Positions 23,837 to 31,806 of a DNA stretch of 64,000 nt are shown piece by piece. The stretch comes from RGIG4097 sp045613765 (lineage in GTDB: Bacteria; Bacillota; Clostridia; Christensenellales; CAG-917), in NCBI GenBank assembly GCA_045613765.1, contig JAZLBO010000016.1, positions 51,011 through 115,010 on the forward strand, written 5' to 3'. The translations under genes and the position numbers were made by a program. Below the pieces are notes generated by a model. That model saw nothing but the letters and a program-made list of their open reading frames with translations. It ran no database searches and was not told the origin of the DNA. The first letter of the stretch is position 1. Each line of letters opens with the position of its first letter.

Positions 23837-25081
23837 ATGGATTATCAAAAAATAGTACACTGTTGTTTTTGTGGACGTAGTGGCGATGAGGTGGCAGATC
23901 TCGTTGCAGGACCAAATGACTTGTTCATTTGTAATGAATGTATTGAACAAGCATCTTTTGTCCTTGAAAGAAAAAATGGCAACACAGGAGATGTCGTTTC
24001 ACTCTACACCCCCCAACAAATCAAGGCAAAACTGGATGAATATATCATCGGTCAAGACAGCGCCAAAAAGGTTCTGTCCGTTGCCGTGTACAATCATTAT
24101 AAGAGAGTTAACCACGCAAAGAAGCACAACGTTGATGGCGTAGTGCTTGAAAAGAGCAACGTCCTTCTTCTTGGCCCTACAGGCAGTGGTAAAACTTTGC
24201 TTGCAAAGACGTTGGCACAAATCCTTAATGTTCCTTTTGCAGTTGCAGATGCAACCACATTGACCGAAGCAGGTTATGTTGGCGAAGATGTTGAAAACAT
24301 CTTGTTGAAACTCATCCAAGCAGCAAACGGAGATATTAAGAAGGCAGAAGTTGGCATAATCTACATTGACGAAATCGACAAAATTGCTCGCAAGAGTGAA
24401 AATGTGTCAATTACACGTGACGTCAGTGGCGAAGGTGTCCAACAAGCACTTCTTAAGATCATTGAAGGCACGGTGGCAAGCGTGCCCCCTCAAGGTGGCA
24501 GAAAGCACCCAAATCAAGAGTGCTATCTTCTTGATACAACAAATATCTTGTTTATCTGTGGTGGTGCATTTGTTGACCTTGACAAGATCATTGACCAAAG
24601 AAAAGATAGTTCTAAACTGGGATTTGGCAGTTCAGTGAAGGGTACACTTGACTATCACTATGATGAGCTTATTGCAGCACTTCAACCTTCTGACCTTATC
24701 AAATTCGGTCTTATCCCTGAATTTGTTGGCAGAGTGCCTATTGTTGTAGGTTTGAACGCTCTTGATGAAACGGCACTTGTCAAGATTTTGTCAGAACCCA
24801 AAAATGCTCTCACTAAACAATACAAAACACAATTCAAGATTGATGATGTTGACCTTGAATTTGAAGAAGATGCCTTGAAGGCAGTTGCAAATAAGGCAAT
24901 CCAACTCAACACAGGCGCACGTGGACTTCGTGCAATCCTTGAAGACTTGCTCCTTGATATGATGTATGACATCCCCAGCGACAAGTCCATTGAAAGAGTT
25001 GTGGTCAATGCAGATTGTATAACTTCAAAGGCAAAACCACAAATTATACGCAAGAGCAAAACTCAAGCAGAAACAGCATAA
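23837..25081 (+). CDS. clpX: ATP-dependent Clp protease ATPase subunit ClpX
   Basis: 414 residues. AAA+ unfoldase feeding ClpP. N-terminal zinc-binding domain with four cysteines (CCFCGRS, CNEC within residues 9-36), Walker A GPTGSGKT, Walker B IIYIDEIDKI, ENILLKLIQAA and GFGSSVKG. The ClpP-contacting IGF-type loop is present as LGFGSS. RBS tggag before ATG 23837. Confidence 0.98.
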   Translation: MDYQKIVHCCFCGRSGDEVADLVAGPNDLFICNECIEQASFVLERKNGNTGDVVSLYTPQQIKAKLDEYIIGQDSAKKVLSVAVYNHYKRVNHAKKHNVDGVVLEKSNVLLLGPTGSGKTLLAKTLAQILNVPFAVADATTLTEAGYVGEDVENILLKLIQAANGDIKKAEVGIIYIDEIDKIARKSENVSITRDVSGEGVQQALLKIIEGTVASVPPQGGRKHPNQECYLLDTTNILFICGGAFVDLDKIIDQRKDSSKLGFGSSVKGTLDYHYDELIAALQPSDLIKFGLIPEFVGRVPIVVGLNALDETALVKILSEPKNALTKQYKTQFKIDDVDLEFEEDALKAVANKAIQLNTGARGLRAILEDLLLDMMYDIPSDKSIERVVVNADCITSKAKPQIIRKSKTQAETA

Positions 25082-25090
25082 CAACGACAA

Positions 25091-25117
25091 AAAACAGCAC
25101 TCTAACGTGCTGTTTTT
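25091..25117 (+). terminator. Terminator between clpX and engB
   Basis: Stem AACAGCAC-TCTAAC-GTGCTGTT followed by T-run, located just ahead of the engB RBS. engB may depend on read-through. Confidence 0.8.
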
Positions 25118-25134
25118 CACAAAAGGTAAATTTT

Positions 25135-25719
25135 ATGATCATCAAAAATGCAAAGTTTGTCACCTCTGTGGCAGATGCAAAATCACTTTACGACACACAA
25201 ACGAGCGAGATTGCCATTGCAGGCAAGTCTAATGTTGGCAAGTCATCTTTCATCAACTATATTTGCAACAACGGAAAACTTGCAAGAACGTCTGGCGATC
25301 CCGGTAGAACAAGATTGCTCAATTACTTTGAAGTCAACAATGGCGAATTTTACTTTGTAGATTTGCCCGGTTACGGCTATGCAAAAGTTGCCAAAGATGA
25401 AAAGGCAAAGTGGGGTGCAATGATAGAAGGGTATTTGACAGGCAGTGAAAGATTGAAGAACGTCTTTGTCCTTCTTGACATCCGTCACAAGCCCACAGAC
25501 GACGACAAGATGATGGTAAACTTCTTGTTTCATTACAATATTCCTTTCACTCTTATTGCAACAAAAGCAGACAAATTGAGCCGTATGCAACAAATGAAAA
25601 ACAGACAAATGCTTGCCTCTGAAATGGGAGTAGGGGTGGACAACGTCTATCTTACGTCGTCTTTGAATAAAACTGGAAAAGAGGCAATTTTTGATAGAAT
25701 TGGTCAAATTTTGGGCTAA
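25135..25719 (+). CDS. engB: Ribosome biogenesis GTPase YsxC/EngB
   Basis: 194 residues from ATG 25135 (RBS aaaggt). G1 GKSNVGKSS, G3 DLPGYGYA, G4 TKADK, G5 TSSLNKTG. Needed for late 50S assembly. The clpX-engB neighbourhood is typical of Firmicutes. Confidence 0.96.
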   Translation: MIIKNAKFVTSVADAKSLYDTQTSEIAIAGKSNVGKSSFINYICNNGKLARTSGDPGRTRLLNYFEVNNGEFYFVDLPGYGYAKVAKDEKAKWGAMIEGYLTGSERLKNVFVLLDIRHKPTDDDKMMVNFLFHYNIPFTLIATKADKLSRMQQMKNRQMLASEMGVGVDNVYLTSSLNKTGKEAIFDRIGQILG

Positions 25720-25794
25720 ATTACTCTAAAATATGTGAAAATTTAGAATACTTTGGCAAATTTTGGCAAAAATTTACTGAAATAAGCAAAATTA

Positions 25795-25836
25795 AAAACT
25801 CGCAACAACTTGTATTTTCAAGGGTTGCGAGTTTTG
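25795..25836. terminator. Bidirectional terminator
   Basis: Stem AAAACTCGCAAC/GTTGCGAGTTTT, between convergent engB and phosphoesterase genes. Confidence 0.9.
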
Positions 25837-25869
25837 TTTTTCAATTAAGTTTTTTTGTTCTTGATTTTG

Positions 25870-26559
25870 TTATAAAACTTCGACAAGCTTGTTGCCGACA
25901 AGGTCGCAGGAAGTCAAATGATAGGGGATGCTGTTCTTTTCAATGATTGGATTAACCCTTGCGTTTTTGCCGTGTAAATGGCCGTACAGCACTTTGTCAA
26001 CCTTATATTCTTCAAGGAGTGTAGTGACTTCGCTTTCGTTGAATAAAACGTCAAATGGTGGGAAGTGAAGGAGAGCAATGACAACGTCTTCATCTGTGCG
26101 TTGATCCTTCATGGCGTCAAGGCTCATTTTAAGGCGTATAAGTTCACGTTGGTATATTTTGTTGTCTTCTTCGGTTGTTTCGTTTGTAGGGATTGTCCAG
26201 CCTCTTGAGCCTACAATGAGAACGTTGCCAAGGCGTATGCAGTTGTTCTGTAAGAACAAGAAGTCAGGAAACGCTGTACGCATTTTTCCAAGAGAGTTCC
26301 AATAGTAGTCATGATTGCCACGGAGTACAACTTTTTTCCCGGGTAGAGCAGAAAGCAATGCAAAATCGGGGGCTGCCTCCTCTATGGAAATTCCCCAAGA
26401 AATGTCCCCACCAATAAGGACTATGTCATCATTTTGCACTTTCGCAGTCCAGTCGGCAGTTATTTTTTCAAAATAATTGTCCCAACCCGGCCCAAAAATA
26501 TCCATAGGCTTGTTGACTGCAGATGACAAATGTAAATCACTGATTGCAAAAACTTTCAT
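25870..26559 (-). CDS. Calcineurin-like metallophosphoesterase
   Basis: 229 residues. Metal-binding motifs in order: SDLHLS (7-12), GGDISWG, GNHDYYW, LLHFPPF and GHLHG. This single-domain cytosolic family is common in Clostridia; substrate unknown. No RBS: -10 TAATAT lies 6 nt before ATG 26559. Confidence 0.87.
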   Translation of the reverse strand: MKVFAISDLHLSSAVNKPMDIFGPGWDNYFEKITADWTAKVQNDDIVLIGGDISWGISIEEAAPDFALLSALPGKKVVLRGNHDYYWNSLGKMRTAFPDFLFLQNNCIRLGNVLIVGSRGWTIPTNETTEEDNKIYQRELIRLKMSLDAMKDQRTDEDVVIALLHFPPFDVLFNESEVTTLLEEYKVDKVLYGHLHGKNARVNPIIEKNSIPYHLTSCDLVGNKLVEVL

Positions 26560-26565
26560 ACCAAT

Positions 26566-26594
26566 ATATTAACACAATATTTCAACAATTTCAA
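26566..26594 (-). promoter_or_regulatory. Phosphoesterase promoter, leaderless arrangement
   Basis: Minus strand: -35 TTGAAA (26594-26589), 17-nt spacer, -10 TAATAT (26571-26566), six bases to ATG 26559. Confidence 0.7.
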
Positions 26595-26623
26595 ATATTA
26601 TAATTGTAAATAATTAAAATGGT

Positions 26624-26702
26624 GGAGACTGCCATTGCTTGGGCAGGCCTGTGACAGCACGGAAAGACGGCAAACAACACTAACAAAGGAGGCAGTCCTA
26701 TG
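26624..26702 (+). promoter_or_regulatory. Candidate riboregulator sequestering a strong RBS
   Basis: GACTGCC (26627-26633) can pair either with GGGCAG (26641-26646; local hairpin, RBS free) or with GGCAGTC (26691-26697), which directly follows the RBS aaaggagg (RBS masked). A possible -10 TATAAT lies at 26599-26604. No match to a riboswitch class that I recognise. Confidence 0.4.
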
Positions 26703-26846
26703 ACAAAGAACGAAAGAAAGCAATTTAAGGCAGGTAAATGCTTGGAAAAAGGACGGCGTTTTGCCGTCCTTTTTCGAGTTTTGACTATTGGTTGCAGGTG
26801 GGGAAGAGTGGTAGATCAAATACCCCTTGGCATGCCTCTTGAGTGA
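26700..26846 (+). CDS. Possible 48-residue basic peptide with strong RBS
   Basis: ATG 26700 follows RBS aaaggagg by a short spacer. The peptide starts MTKNERKQFKAGKCLEKGRR, rich in Lys/Arg. Its stop codon (26844-26846) lies beyond the strong terminator at 26746-26774 and inside the convergent gene, so a terminated transcript would lack the stop codon. It is either a leader peptide or a chance ORF within a small RNA of about 165 nt. Unknown function. Confidence 0.3.
   Translation: MTKNERKQFKAGKCLEKGRRFAVLFRVLTIGCRWGRVVDQIPLGMPLE
26746..26774. terminator. Strong bidirectional terminator
   Basis: 12-bp stem AAAAAGGACGGC/GCCGTCCTTTTT with a 5-nt loop. It ends the minus-strand gene 26785-27426 and also any plus-strand transcript from 26.6 kb. 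Confidence 0.9.
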
Positions 26847-27426
26847 AAGGCGTGCACTCTGGGATACGGCAATAGCCGTAAGAGGGTATAAGCAATTCTA
26901 CATCTGCCTCAACTTTAAGTACAACTGTCACACAAGCAGTGATTGAGAAGGTGTTGTTGCCTGTGTAAGTGCCGTTGGGGCTTGCCATATTGACCCTTGC
27001 GCTCAATTCAACGGGGAACACACTGCCTGTGGGTACACACATGACCACGTCAAGTGGGTAGGAAACAGTGCCTGTGCCACTGCCTGCAACGCCGTTTGCG
27101 TCGGTGTAGTTGATGACAACTGGGATTGACACTGTGGCTTGAACTCTTGATAGACCTTGCCTATCGGCAAGAGGTGTCACTGTGAGAGAAGTGATTGTGC
27201 CGTTGCTGCTTGTTGACTGACCACTGACAAAAGTCAAGGGCAGAGTGGGATCTGCAGGTGTAAGATTTGTCAAAGTTACACTTGTTGTTTCAAGGGTTGA
27301 CTGGGTCATGCAAGCGTCAAAGACTTTACGTACAGTCACGCACACTTTTTCACACAGTCCATTGATTGGGTTTCCGCTGATATTCCCGGGGCATCTATCA
27401 GCGCCGTTGTTGTTGCAAAAAGACAT
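26785..27426 (-). CDS. Clostridial conserved protein, KVFDACM family, probably spore- or surface-associated
   Basis: 213 residues, no signal peptide or membrane helix. I recognise the pattern LCEKVCVTVRKVFDACM near the N-terminus, a Thr/Ser/Val-rich beta domain (ITSLTVTPLADRQGLSRVQATVSIPVVINYTDANG) and the C-terminus SYGYCRIPECTPFTQEACQGVFDLPLFP, a family widespread in spore-forming Clostridia with no established function. Eight or more cysteines suggest cross-linking, as in coat proteins. The RBS ggaggt is strong. Upstream, AC-17-CATA (27481-27459) resembles a sigma-K promoter, so late mother-cell expression is possible but tentative. Confidence 0.6.
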   Translation of the reverse strand: MSFCNNNGADRCPGNISGNPINGLCEKVCVTVRKVFDACMTQSTLETTSVTLTNLTPADPTLPLTFVSGQSTSSNGTITSLTVTPLADRQGLSRVQATVSIPVVINYTDANGVAGSGTGTVSYPLDVVMCVPTGSVFPVELSARVNMASPNGTYTGNNTFSITACVTVVLKVEADVELLIPSYGYCRIPECTPFTQEACQGVFDLPLFPTCNQ

Positions 27427-27665
27427 CTTTTTACCTCCTTTTTATTGACGCTACACAATATGCTTTTGTGAAAAATTTTGTGATAGAGCAAGATCTTTTT
27501 GTCAAAATAATCATTTCAATGATTGATAGTTGAAAAATTTTGAAACGTCGCATCCTGCAGTTTTTATCTTTTGCGACCAAAAATTCGCAAAAAAATAGCG
27601 CAAAAACGGTATTTTGCATATAGTTTACAAGTAAACCAAAAAAAAGTTGAAAATCAGACAAAATA

Positions 27666-27680
27666 GTGGTTGACAGTGGT
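27666..27680 (+). promoter_or_regulatory. MraZ operator (two GTGGT repeats)
   Basis: GTGGT at 27666-27670 and 27676-27680, separated by exactly 5 nt, i.e. one helical turn between repeat starts. This matches the spacing of known MraZ boxes (TGGGN repeats with 5-nt spacers). The two repeats flank and overlap the -35 box of the dcw promoter, fitting autorepression. Confidence 0.6.
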
Positions 27681-27698
27681 CGGTATCTATGATACAAT
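27670..27698 (+). promoter_or_regulatory. dcw cluster promoter (mraZ)
   Basis: -35 TTGACA (27670-27675), 17-nt spacer, -10 TACAAT (27693-27698). Confidence 0.88.
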
Positions 27699-27726
27699 AC
27701 TCTCGAATAAAGGAAACAGGTGATTT

Positions 27727-28188
27727 ATGTTCGATTTTATGCTCGGAAATGTTCGTCATCAACTTGACGAAAAAGATAGAATGAGAATCCCTGCCAAGTA
27801 CCGTGAGGCACTTGGTGGCACTTCTTATATTCTTCCCGGCAGAAAAGTGGACGGCAATCACTGTTGCTTGTACGTCATTCCCTATGACAAGTTTGAAAAG
27901 GTCTTTGCAAAACTTGACAGTGATGAACTTTATGGCGGTGACGAAAGAGTTGACGCAGCAACCACAATCTTGGGTGCAGCAGAGAAGTTGACTGAAGACG
28001 GTCAAGGCCGTGTGAGATTGTCAAAGGAACTTTGTTCTTGTGCATCAATCGAAAAGGACATGGTCTTCGTTGGAAAGGGTACATACCTTGAACTTTGGTC
28101 GGCAGAAGTCTGGGACGAAAGATACAGCATCCTCAACAAGTCAAATCTTGACAAAGTCCTTGACAACTTGAAGAAGCACGGAGTGTAA
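27727..28188 (+). CDS. mraZ: Transcriptional regulator MraZ
   Basis: 153 residues. Two SpoVT/AbrB-like domains: HQLDEKDRMRIPAKYREALG (about 13-32) and EDGQGRVRLSKELCSCA (about 95-111). Forms a ring that binds direct repeats upstream of mraZ and controls the division and cell-wall (dcw) cluster. First gene of the cluster, RBS aaggaaacaggtg; rsmH starts 1 nt after its stop. Confidence 0.96.
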   Translation: MFDFMLGNVRHQLDEKDRMRIPAKYREALGGTSYILPGRKVDGNHCCLYVIPYDKFEKVFAKLDSDELYGGDERVDAATTILGAAEKLTEDGQGRVRLSKELCSCASIEKDMVFVGKGTYLELWSAEVWDERYSILNKSNLDKVLDNLKKHGV

Positions 28189-28189
28189 A

Positions 28190-29125
28190 ATGGAATTCTC
28201 TCACGTATCCGTTCTGCTTGATGAATGCATTGACGGACTGAAAATTAAAAGTGACGGCATTTACGTTGATGGAACTCTTGGTGGTGGTGGCCATTCACTT
28301 GAAATAGTCAAACGACTCGGTGAAAATGGAAGACACATTGCAATCGACAGAGATGCAGATGCATTGATGGCAGCAGGAGAAAGACTTCACGCACACGCGT
28401 CAAAAATAACATACGTGCACGACGACTTCAAAAACTGTTGTTCAGTCCTTGATGAACTGGGAATAGAAGAAGTTGACGGAATACTCCTTGACCTTGGTGT
28501 CAGTTCATATCAACTTGACAACGCAGAACGTGGTTTCAGTTATATGAAGGATGCCCCCCTCGATATGAGAATGGATCAAAGTCAATATCTCACAGCATTC
28601 AATGTTGTAAACGAATTTACAGTGAGCCAGTTGACAAAGATACTGTATGAATATGGCGAGGAAAAACTTGCTCCAAGGATTGCAGAAAGAATTGCAGCAT
28701 ACAGAGATAAACAAACAATTTCAACCACATTGCAACTTGCAAAGATTGTTGAAGAAAGTTATCCTGCAAAGACAAGATGGAAATACGGACATCCAGCAAA
28801 AAGAACATTTCAAGCCGTTAGAATATATGTTAACAACGAATTGACTGGTCTTGGCGAAACCGTAACAAACATGGCAAGACGTCTTAAGAAAGGGGGAAGA
28901 ATGGCTGTCATCACCTTCCACTCACTTGAAGACAGAATTGTAAAAACAGCATTTAAGGATATGGCAGCAACCTGCACATGCCCACCAAATTTCCCCGTGT
29001 GTGTATGTGGAAAGGTCAAAGAAGTGGAACTTGTCACAAAGAAACCCATTGTTGCCTCCGAAGAAGAACTTAAAAGAAATTCACGTGCAGAAAGTGCAAA
29101 ACTGCGCATAGTCGAAAGAGTATAA
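28190..29125 (+). CDS. rsmH: 16S rRNA (cytosine1402-N4)-methyltransferase
   Basis: 311 residues, full length. SAM-binding DGTLGGGGHS (about 26-35), DLGVSSYQLDNAERGFSY (about 103-120) and the C-terminal FHSLEDRIVK. Methylates C1402 of 16S rRNA at N4. Standard second gene of dcw. Confidence 0.97.
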   Translation: MEFSHVSVLLDECIDGLKIKSDGIYVDGTLGGGGHSLEIVKRLGENGRHIAIDRDADALMAAGERLHAHASKITYVHDDFKNCCSVLDELGIEEVDGILLDLGVSSYQLDNAERGFSYMKDAPLDMRMDQSQYLTAFNVVNEFTVSQLTKILYEYGEEKLAPRIAERIAAYRDKQTISTTLQLAKIVEESYPAKTRWKYGHPAKRTFQAVRIYVNNELTGLGETVTNMARRLKKGGRMAVITFHSLEDRIVKTAFKDMAATCTCPPNFPVCVCGKVKEVELVTKKPIVASEEELKRNSRAESAKLRIVERV

Positions 29126-29138
29126 GAGGAGATAAATT

Positions 29139-29891
29139 ATGGCCATCACACTTGATGAATTGCTTGGCATGAATACAAAAACGAGAAACGACGAGCAACC
29201 TATTGATCGTTTTCCGTCATATGATGATTTTGCAAGAAGAACACGTTCATACTCAAATGAAGAACGTTCTTCATACAACGGATTTACATCTGTGCCTCAA
29301 TCAAGTAGTGGTCGCAGTGTTGAATTCATGAGAGAACATGAAGCAGCACGTCCTTATGCTCGTCCTACACAAAATGAATATCAAAATTTCGACTATAGTT
29401 TTGAAAACCTTCGCACTCGTAGAGAAGCACCTGTTGCAACATACGTAGAGCCTGTCCAAGTTGAAGAAAGTGTTGACACACTTTACGGCTATGCACGTGC
29501 AGATAAAGACAGACCTTCTGATCGTGAACTCTATGACAGACTTGCATCAACAGGCACAGCAGTGCGTCCCGTTGAAACTGTCAGAGAAGAAAAGGCAACA
29601 GCACAAAAAACAAGCATCTTTACACATGTTAAAACAAGACAACACAACGACACAGAAAAGAAAGCACGCCTCAACACAAAGGGCAAAATTCTTCTTGGTG
29701 TTTACGTTGCAGTGATTATACTAGTTGCCGTGTTGATTATTGTCAACGCAGGCGCACTTAATAATGGTTCCGCCACCACGCCTTCCTCCTCCATCTCTGG
29801 TGTGGTGTCTGCGGACGCAAATTCAAGTAATATTGCAGACGTGCCGGCAATAAACTTTAACTATGGCACACATACAATCCAAATCCAATAA
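29139..29891 (+). CDS. Bitopic membrane protein at the ftsL position
   Basis: 250 residues. Long, charged, disordered cytoplasmic region (1-185) with repeated Arg/Tyr/Glu-rich stretches, one membrane helix (about 188-207; ILLGVYVAVIILVAVLIIV) and only about 43 Ser/Thr-rich external residues. Its place between rsmH and the class B PBP is that of ftsL, but FtsL has a short cytoplasmic part and an external leucine-zipper coiled coil, which is missing here. It may be a highly changed FtsL or a different septal protein. It overlaps the PBP gene by 29 nt. Confidence 0.55.
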   Translation: MAITLDELLGMNTKTRNDEQPIDRFPSYDDFARRTRSYSNEERSSYNGFTSVPQSSSGRSVEFMREHEAARPYARPTQNEYQNFDYSFENLRTRREAPVATYVEPVQVEESVDTLYGYARADKDRPSDRELYDRLASTGTAVRPVETVREEKATAQKTSIFTHVKTRQHNDTEKKARLNTKGKILLGVYVAVIILVAVLIIVNAGALNNGSATTPSSSISGVVSADANSSNIADVPAINFNYGTHTIQIQ

Positions 29892-31680
29892 AAATTTCAA
29901 TAACAAATTTCAATCCTATCTTCCAATGAAAAGACTGCCCACTATAATCCTGTTGGCAGTTTTTTTCTTTGCACTTATTTTTGCAAAACTCATATATGTG
30001 ATGATCGTTGAAGGGGAAGAACTGCAAGTTAGGGCACTTGACCAATGGACAAGAGATCTTCCAACTGATGCTCCCCGTGGGCAAATACTTGATAGAAACG
30101 GAGAAATCCTTGCAGGCACTACGACAAGATACAATATTTACGTCCGTCCAAATTCTGTGGGGGACAAAGAGAAGGTTGCATCAGTTATAGCAGAAGTTTT
30201 GGGTTTCGAAAGAGAAAAAGTCCTTGAAAAAATATCAAAAAAAGTATCCGAAGTCACCATTGCAACAAAAGTGACAAAGGAGCAGATGACATTGCTTTTT
30301 GAAAGTGGGGTTGAAGGGGTTTATTACACAGAAGACAACTTTCGTTATTATCCAAACGGGAATTTTATGACACAAGTTTTGGGGTTTACCGGCGCAGATG
30401 GCAACGGACAAACGGGGCTTGAAAGTTATTACGATAAATACCTTACAGGTATTAATGGTTCAATTATCACTGAAACTGACTTGATTGGCAGAGAGTTGGA
30501 AAGTGGAAAAAGTTATTATTTGCCATCTATAAGTGGACTGAATTTGCAGACCACATTAGATGGGCGCATACAAAGAATTGTTGAAGGCGTTGTTGAAAAA
30601 GCAGTGGCTTTGTACAATCCCAAAGCAGTGGCTTGTCTTGTGATGGACTATACAAATGGCGAAATCATATCCCTTGCAGAATATCCGTCCTTTGACTTAA
30701 ATAATGTGCCTCGTGATGACCTTCAAAAACTTTTTGCATCGTCAAAAAGTATGCTTGTGTCTTCGGTGTATGAGCCCGGCTCAACGTTTAAGATTTTAAC
30801 TGCTGCATCTGCTCTTGATATGGGTGTTATGTCAACATCTAATAGGTTTTATTGCTCTGGATCGAGGGTGGTTGACGGCAAAAAAATACGCTGTTGGAAG
30901 ACGAAAGGTCACGGCTCAATCGACTATGGTCAAGGGGTGGAGAGCAGTTGCAACTGCGTGTTTATGGACAGTGCTTTGGCAATGGGCACTGAAAAGTTTT
31001 ATGACTACTTGCAAGATTTTGGATTGAAGTCAAAGACTGGCATTGATATGACAGGGGAAACGAGTGGATTGTTTATCGCAGAGAATTTGGTGAAAACTGT
31101 TGACCTTGCTCGCATAGGATTTGGGCAAGCAGTGGCAGTGACGCCTATCGGTATGATGAGTGCTTGCTCGGCAGTGGTCAATGGTGGCACAACAGTGTAT
31201 CCACATCTTGTAAAACAAGTGGTTGATGACAAAGGCAATTCAATAGACAATGTTTATACAATTAGAGAAAGCAAGCGTGTCATCAAAGAGTCAACCTCCA
31301 ATACAATGCGAGAACTTTTGGAAAGAGTTGTAAGCAACGGCAGTGGAAAAGGGGCAGGTGTCAATGGATATTCTATTGCAGGAAAGACGGGCACTGCACA
31401 AAAATACGAAAATGGCGCAATCGCACAAGGCAAGTATATCTCATCATTTTTGGGATTTTCCCTTGAAAGTGGTGCGCCATACGGTGTTCTTTTGATTGTT
31501 GACGAGCCACAAGGATATGTCTATTACGGCTCGCTTGTTGCTGCACCATTGGTTGGGGATATATTTAGAAGTGTATTTGACCTTCTTGAAATCCCAGCAT
31601 CAAACAATCTTGACATTGAAAGTAGTTTCAACCCTGATGATGTTGAAGAATATATAGATTACGTTGAATATTTGGAGTGA
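29863..31680 (+). CDS. Class B penicillin-binding protein (FtsI/SpoVD type)
   Basis: 605 residues. One membrane helix (about 26-47), dimerisation domain with APRGQILDRNGEILA (70-84), and a transpeptidase domain with Ser307 in EPGSTFK, SCN (362-364) and KTGT (508-511). Cross-links septal or spore peptidoglycan. No PASTA domain, unlike Bacillus SpoVD/PbpB, so vegetative FtsI and sporulation SpoVD cannot be told apart. The start overlaps the previous gene, with no RBS visible. Confidence 0.92.
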   Translation: MAHIQSKSNKNFNNKFQSYLPMKRLPTIILLAVFFFALIFAKLIYVMIVEGEELQVRALDQWTRDLPTDAPRGQILDRNGEILAGTTTRYNIYVRPNSVGDKEKVASVIAEVLGFEREKVLEKISKKVSEVTIATKVTKEQMTLLFESGVEGVYYTEDNFRYYPNGNFMTQVLGFTGADGNGQTGLESYYDKYLTGINGSIITETDLIGRELESGKSYYLPSISGLNLQTTLDGRIQRIVEGVVEKAVALYNPKAVACLVMDYTNGEIISLAEYPSFDLNNVPRDDLQKLFASSKSMLVSSVYEPGSTFKILTAASALDMGVMSTSNRFYCSGSRVVDGKKIRCWKTKGHGSIDYGQGVESSCNCVFMDSALAMGTEKFYDYLQDFGLKSKTGIDMTGETSGLFIAENLVKTVDLARIGFGQAVAVTPIGMMSACSAVVNGGTTVYPHLVKQVVDDKGNSIDNVYTIRESKRVIKESTSNTMRELLERVVSNGSGKGAGVNGYSIAGKTGTAQKYENGAIAQGKYISSFLGFSLESGAPYGVLLIVDEPQGYVYYGSLVAAPLVGDIFRSVFDLLEIPASNNLDIESSFNPDDVEEYIDYVEYLE

Positions 31681-31748
31681 AATTTGCAAGAAAATTGTTG
31701 AAATAATTTTGCAAAAATTTTCCGTTTGTGACTACTTTTGCGATCCTA

Positions 31749-31784
31749 TTGACCGTGGAATATACACTTATTAAAATAAGTGTA
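31749..31784 (+). promoter_or_regulatory. Internal dcw promoter before murE with operator-like palindrome
   Basis: -35 TTGACC (31749-31754), 17-nt spacer, -10 TAAAAT (31772-31777). A perfect inverted repeat with 10-bp arms (TACACTTATT/AATAAGTGTA, 31763-31784) is centred on the -10. Confidence 0.75.
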
Positions 31785-31806
31785 CAAAACACTTTGGAGG
31801 CAAAAT

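Noticed and set aside
26624..26702. c-di-GMP-I, THF, ZTP or preQ1 riboswitch
   Set aside because: Partial motif likeness only; the conserved cores and tetraloop-receptor parts of these classes are missing.
31763..31784. NrdR box in the murE promoter
   Set aside because: NrdR boxes are 16 bp (ACACNATATNTNGTGT) and usually paired; this palindrome is 22 bp with a different centre.
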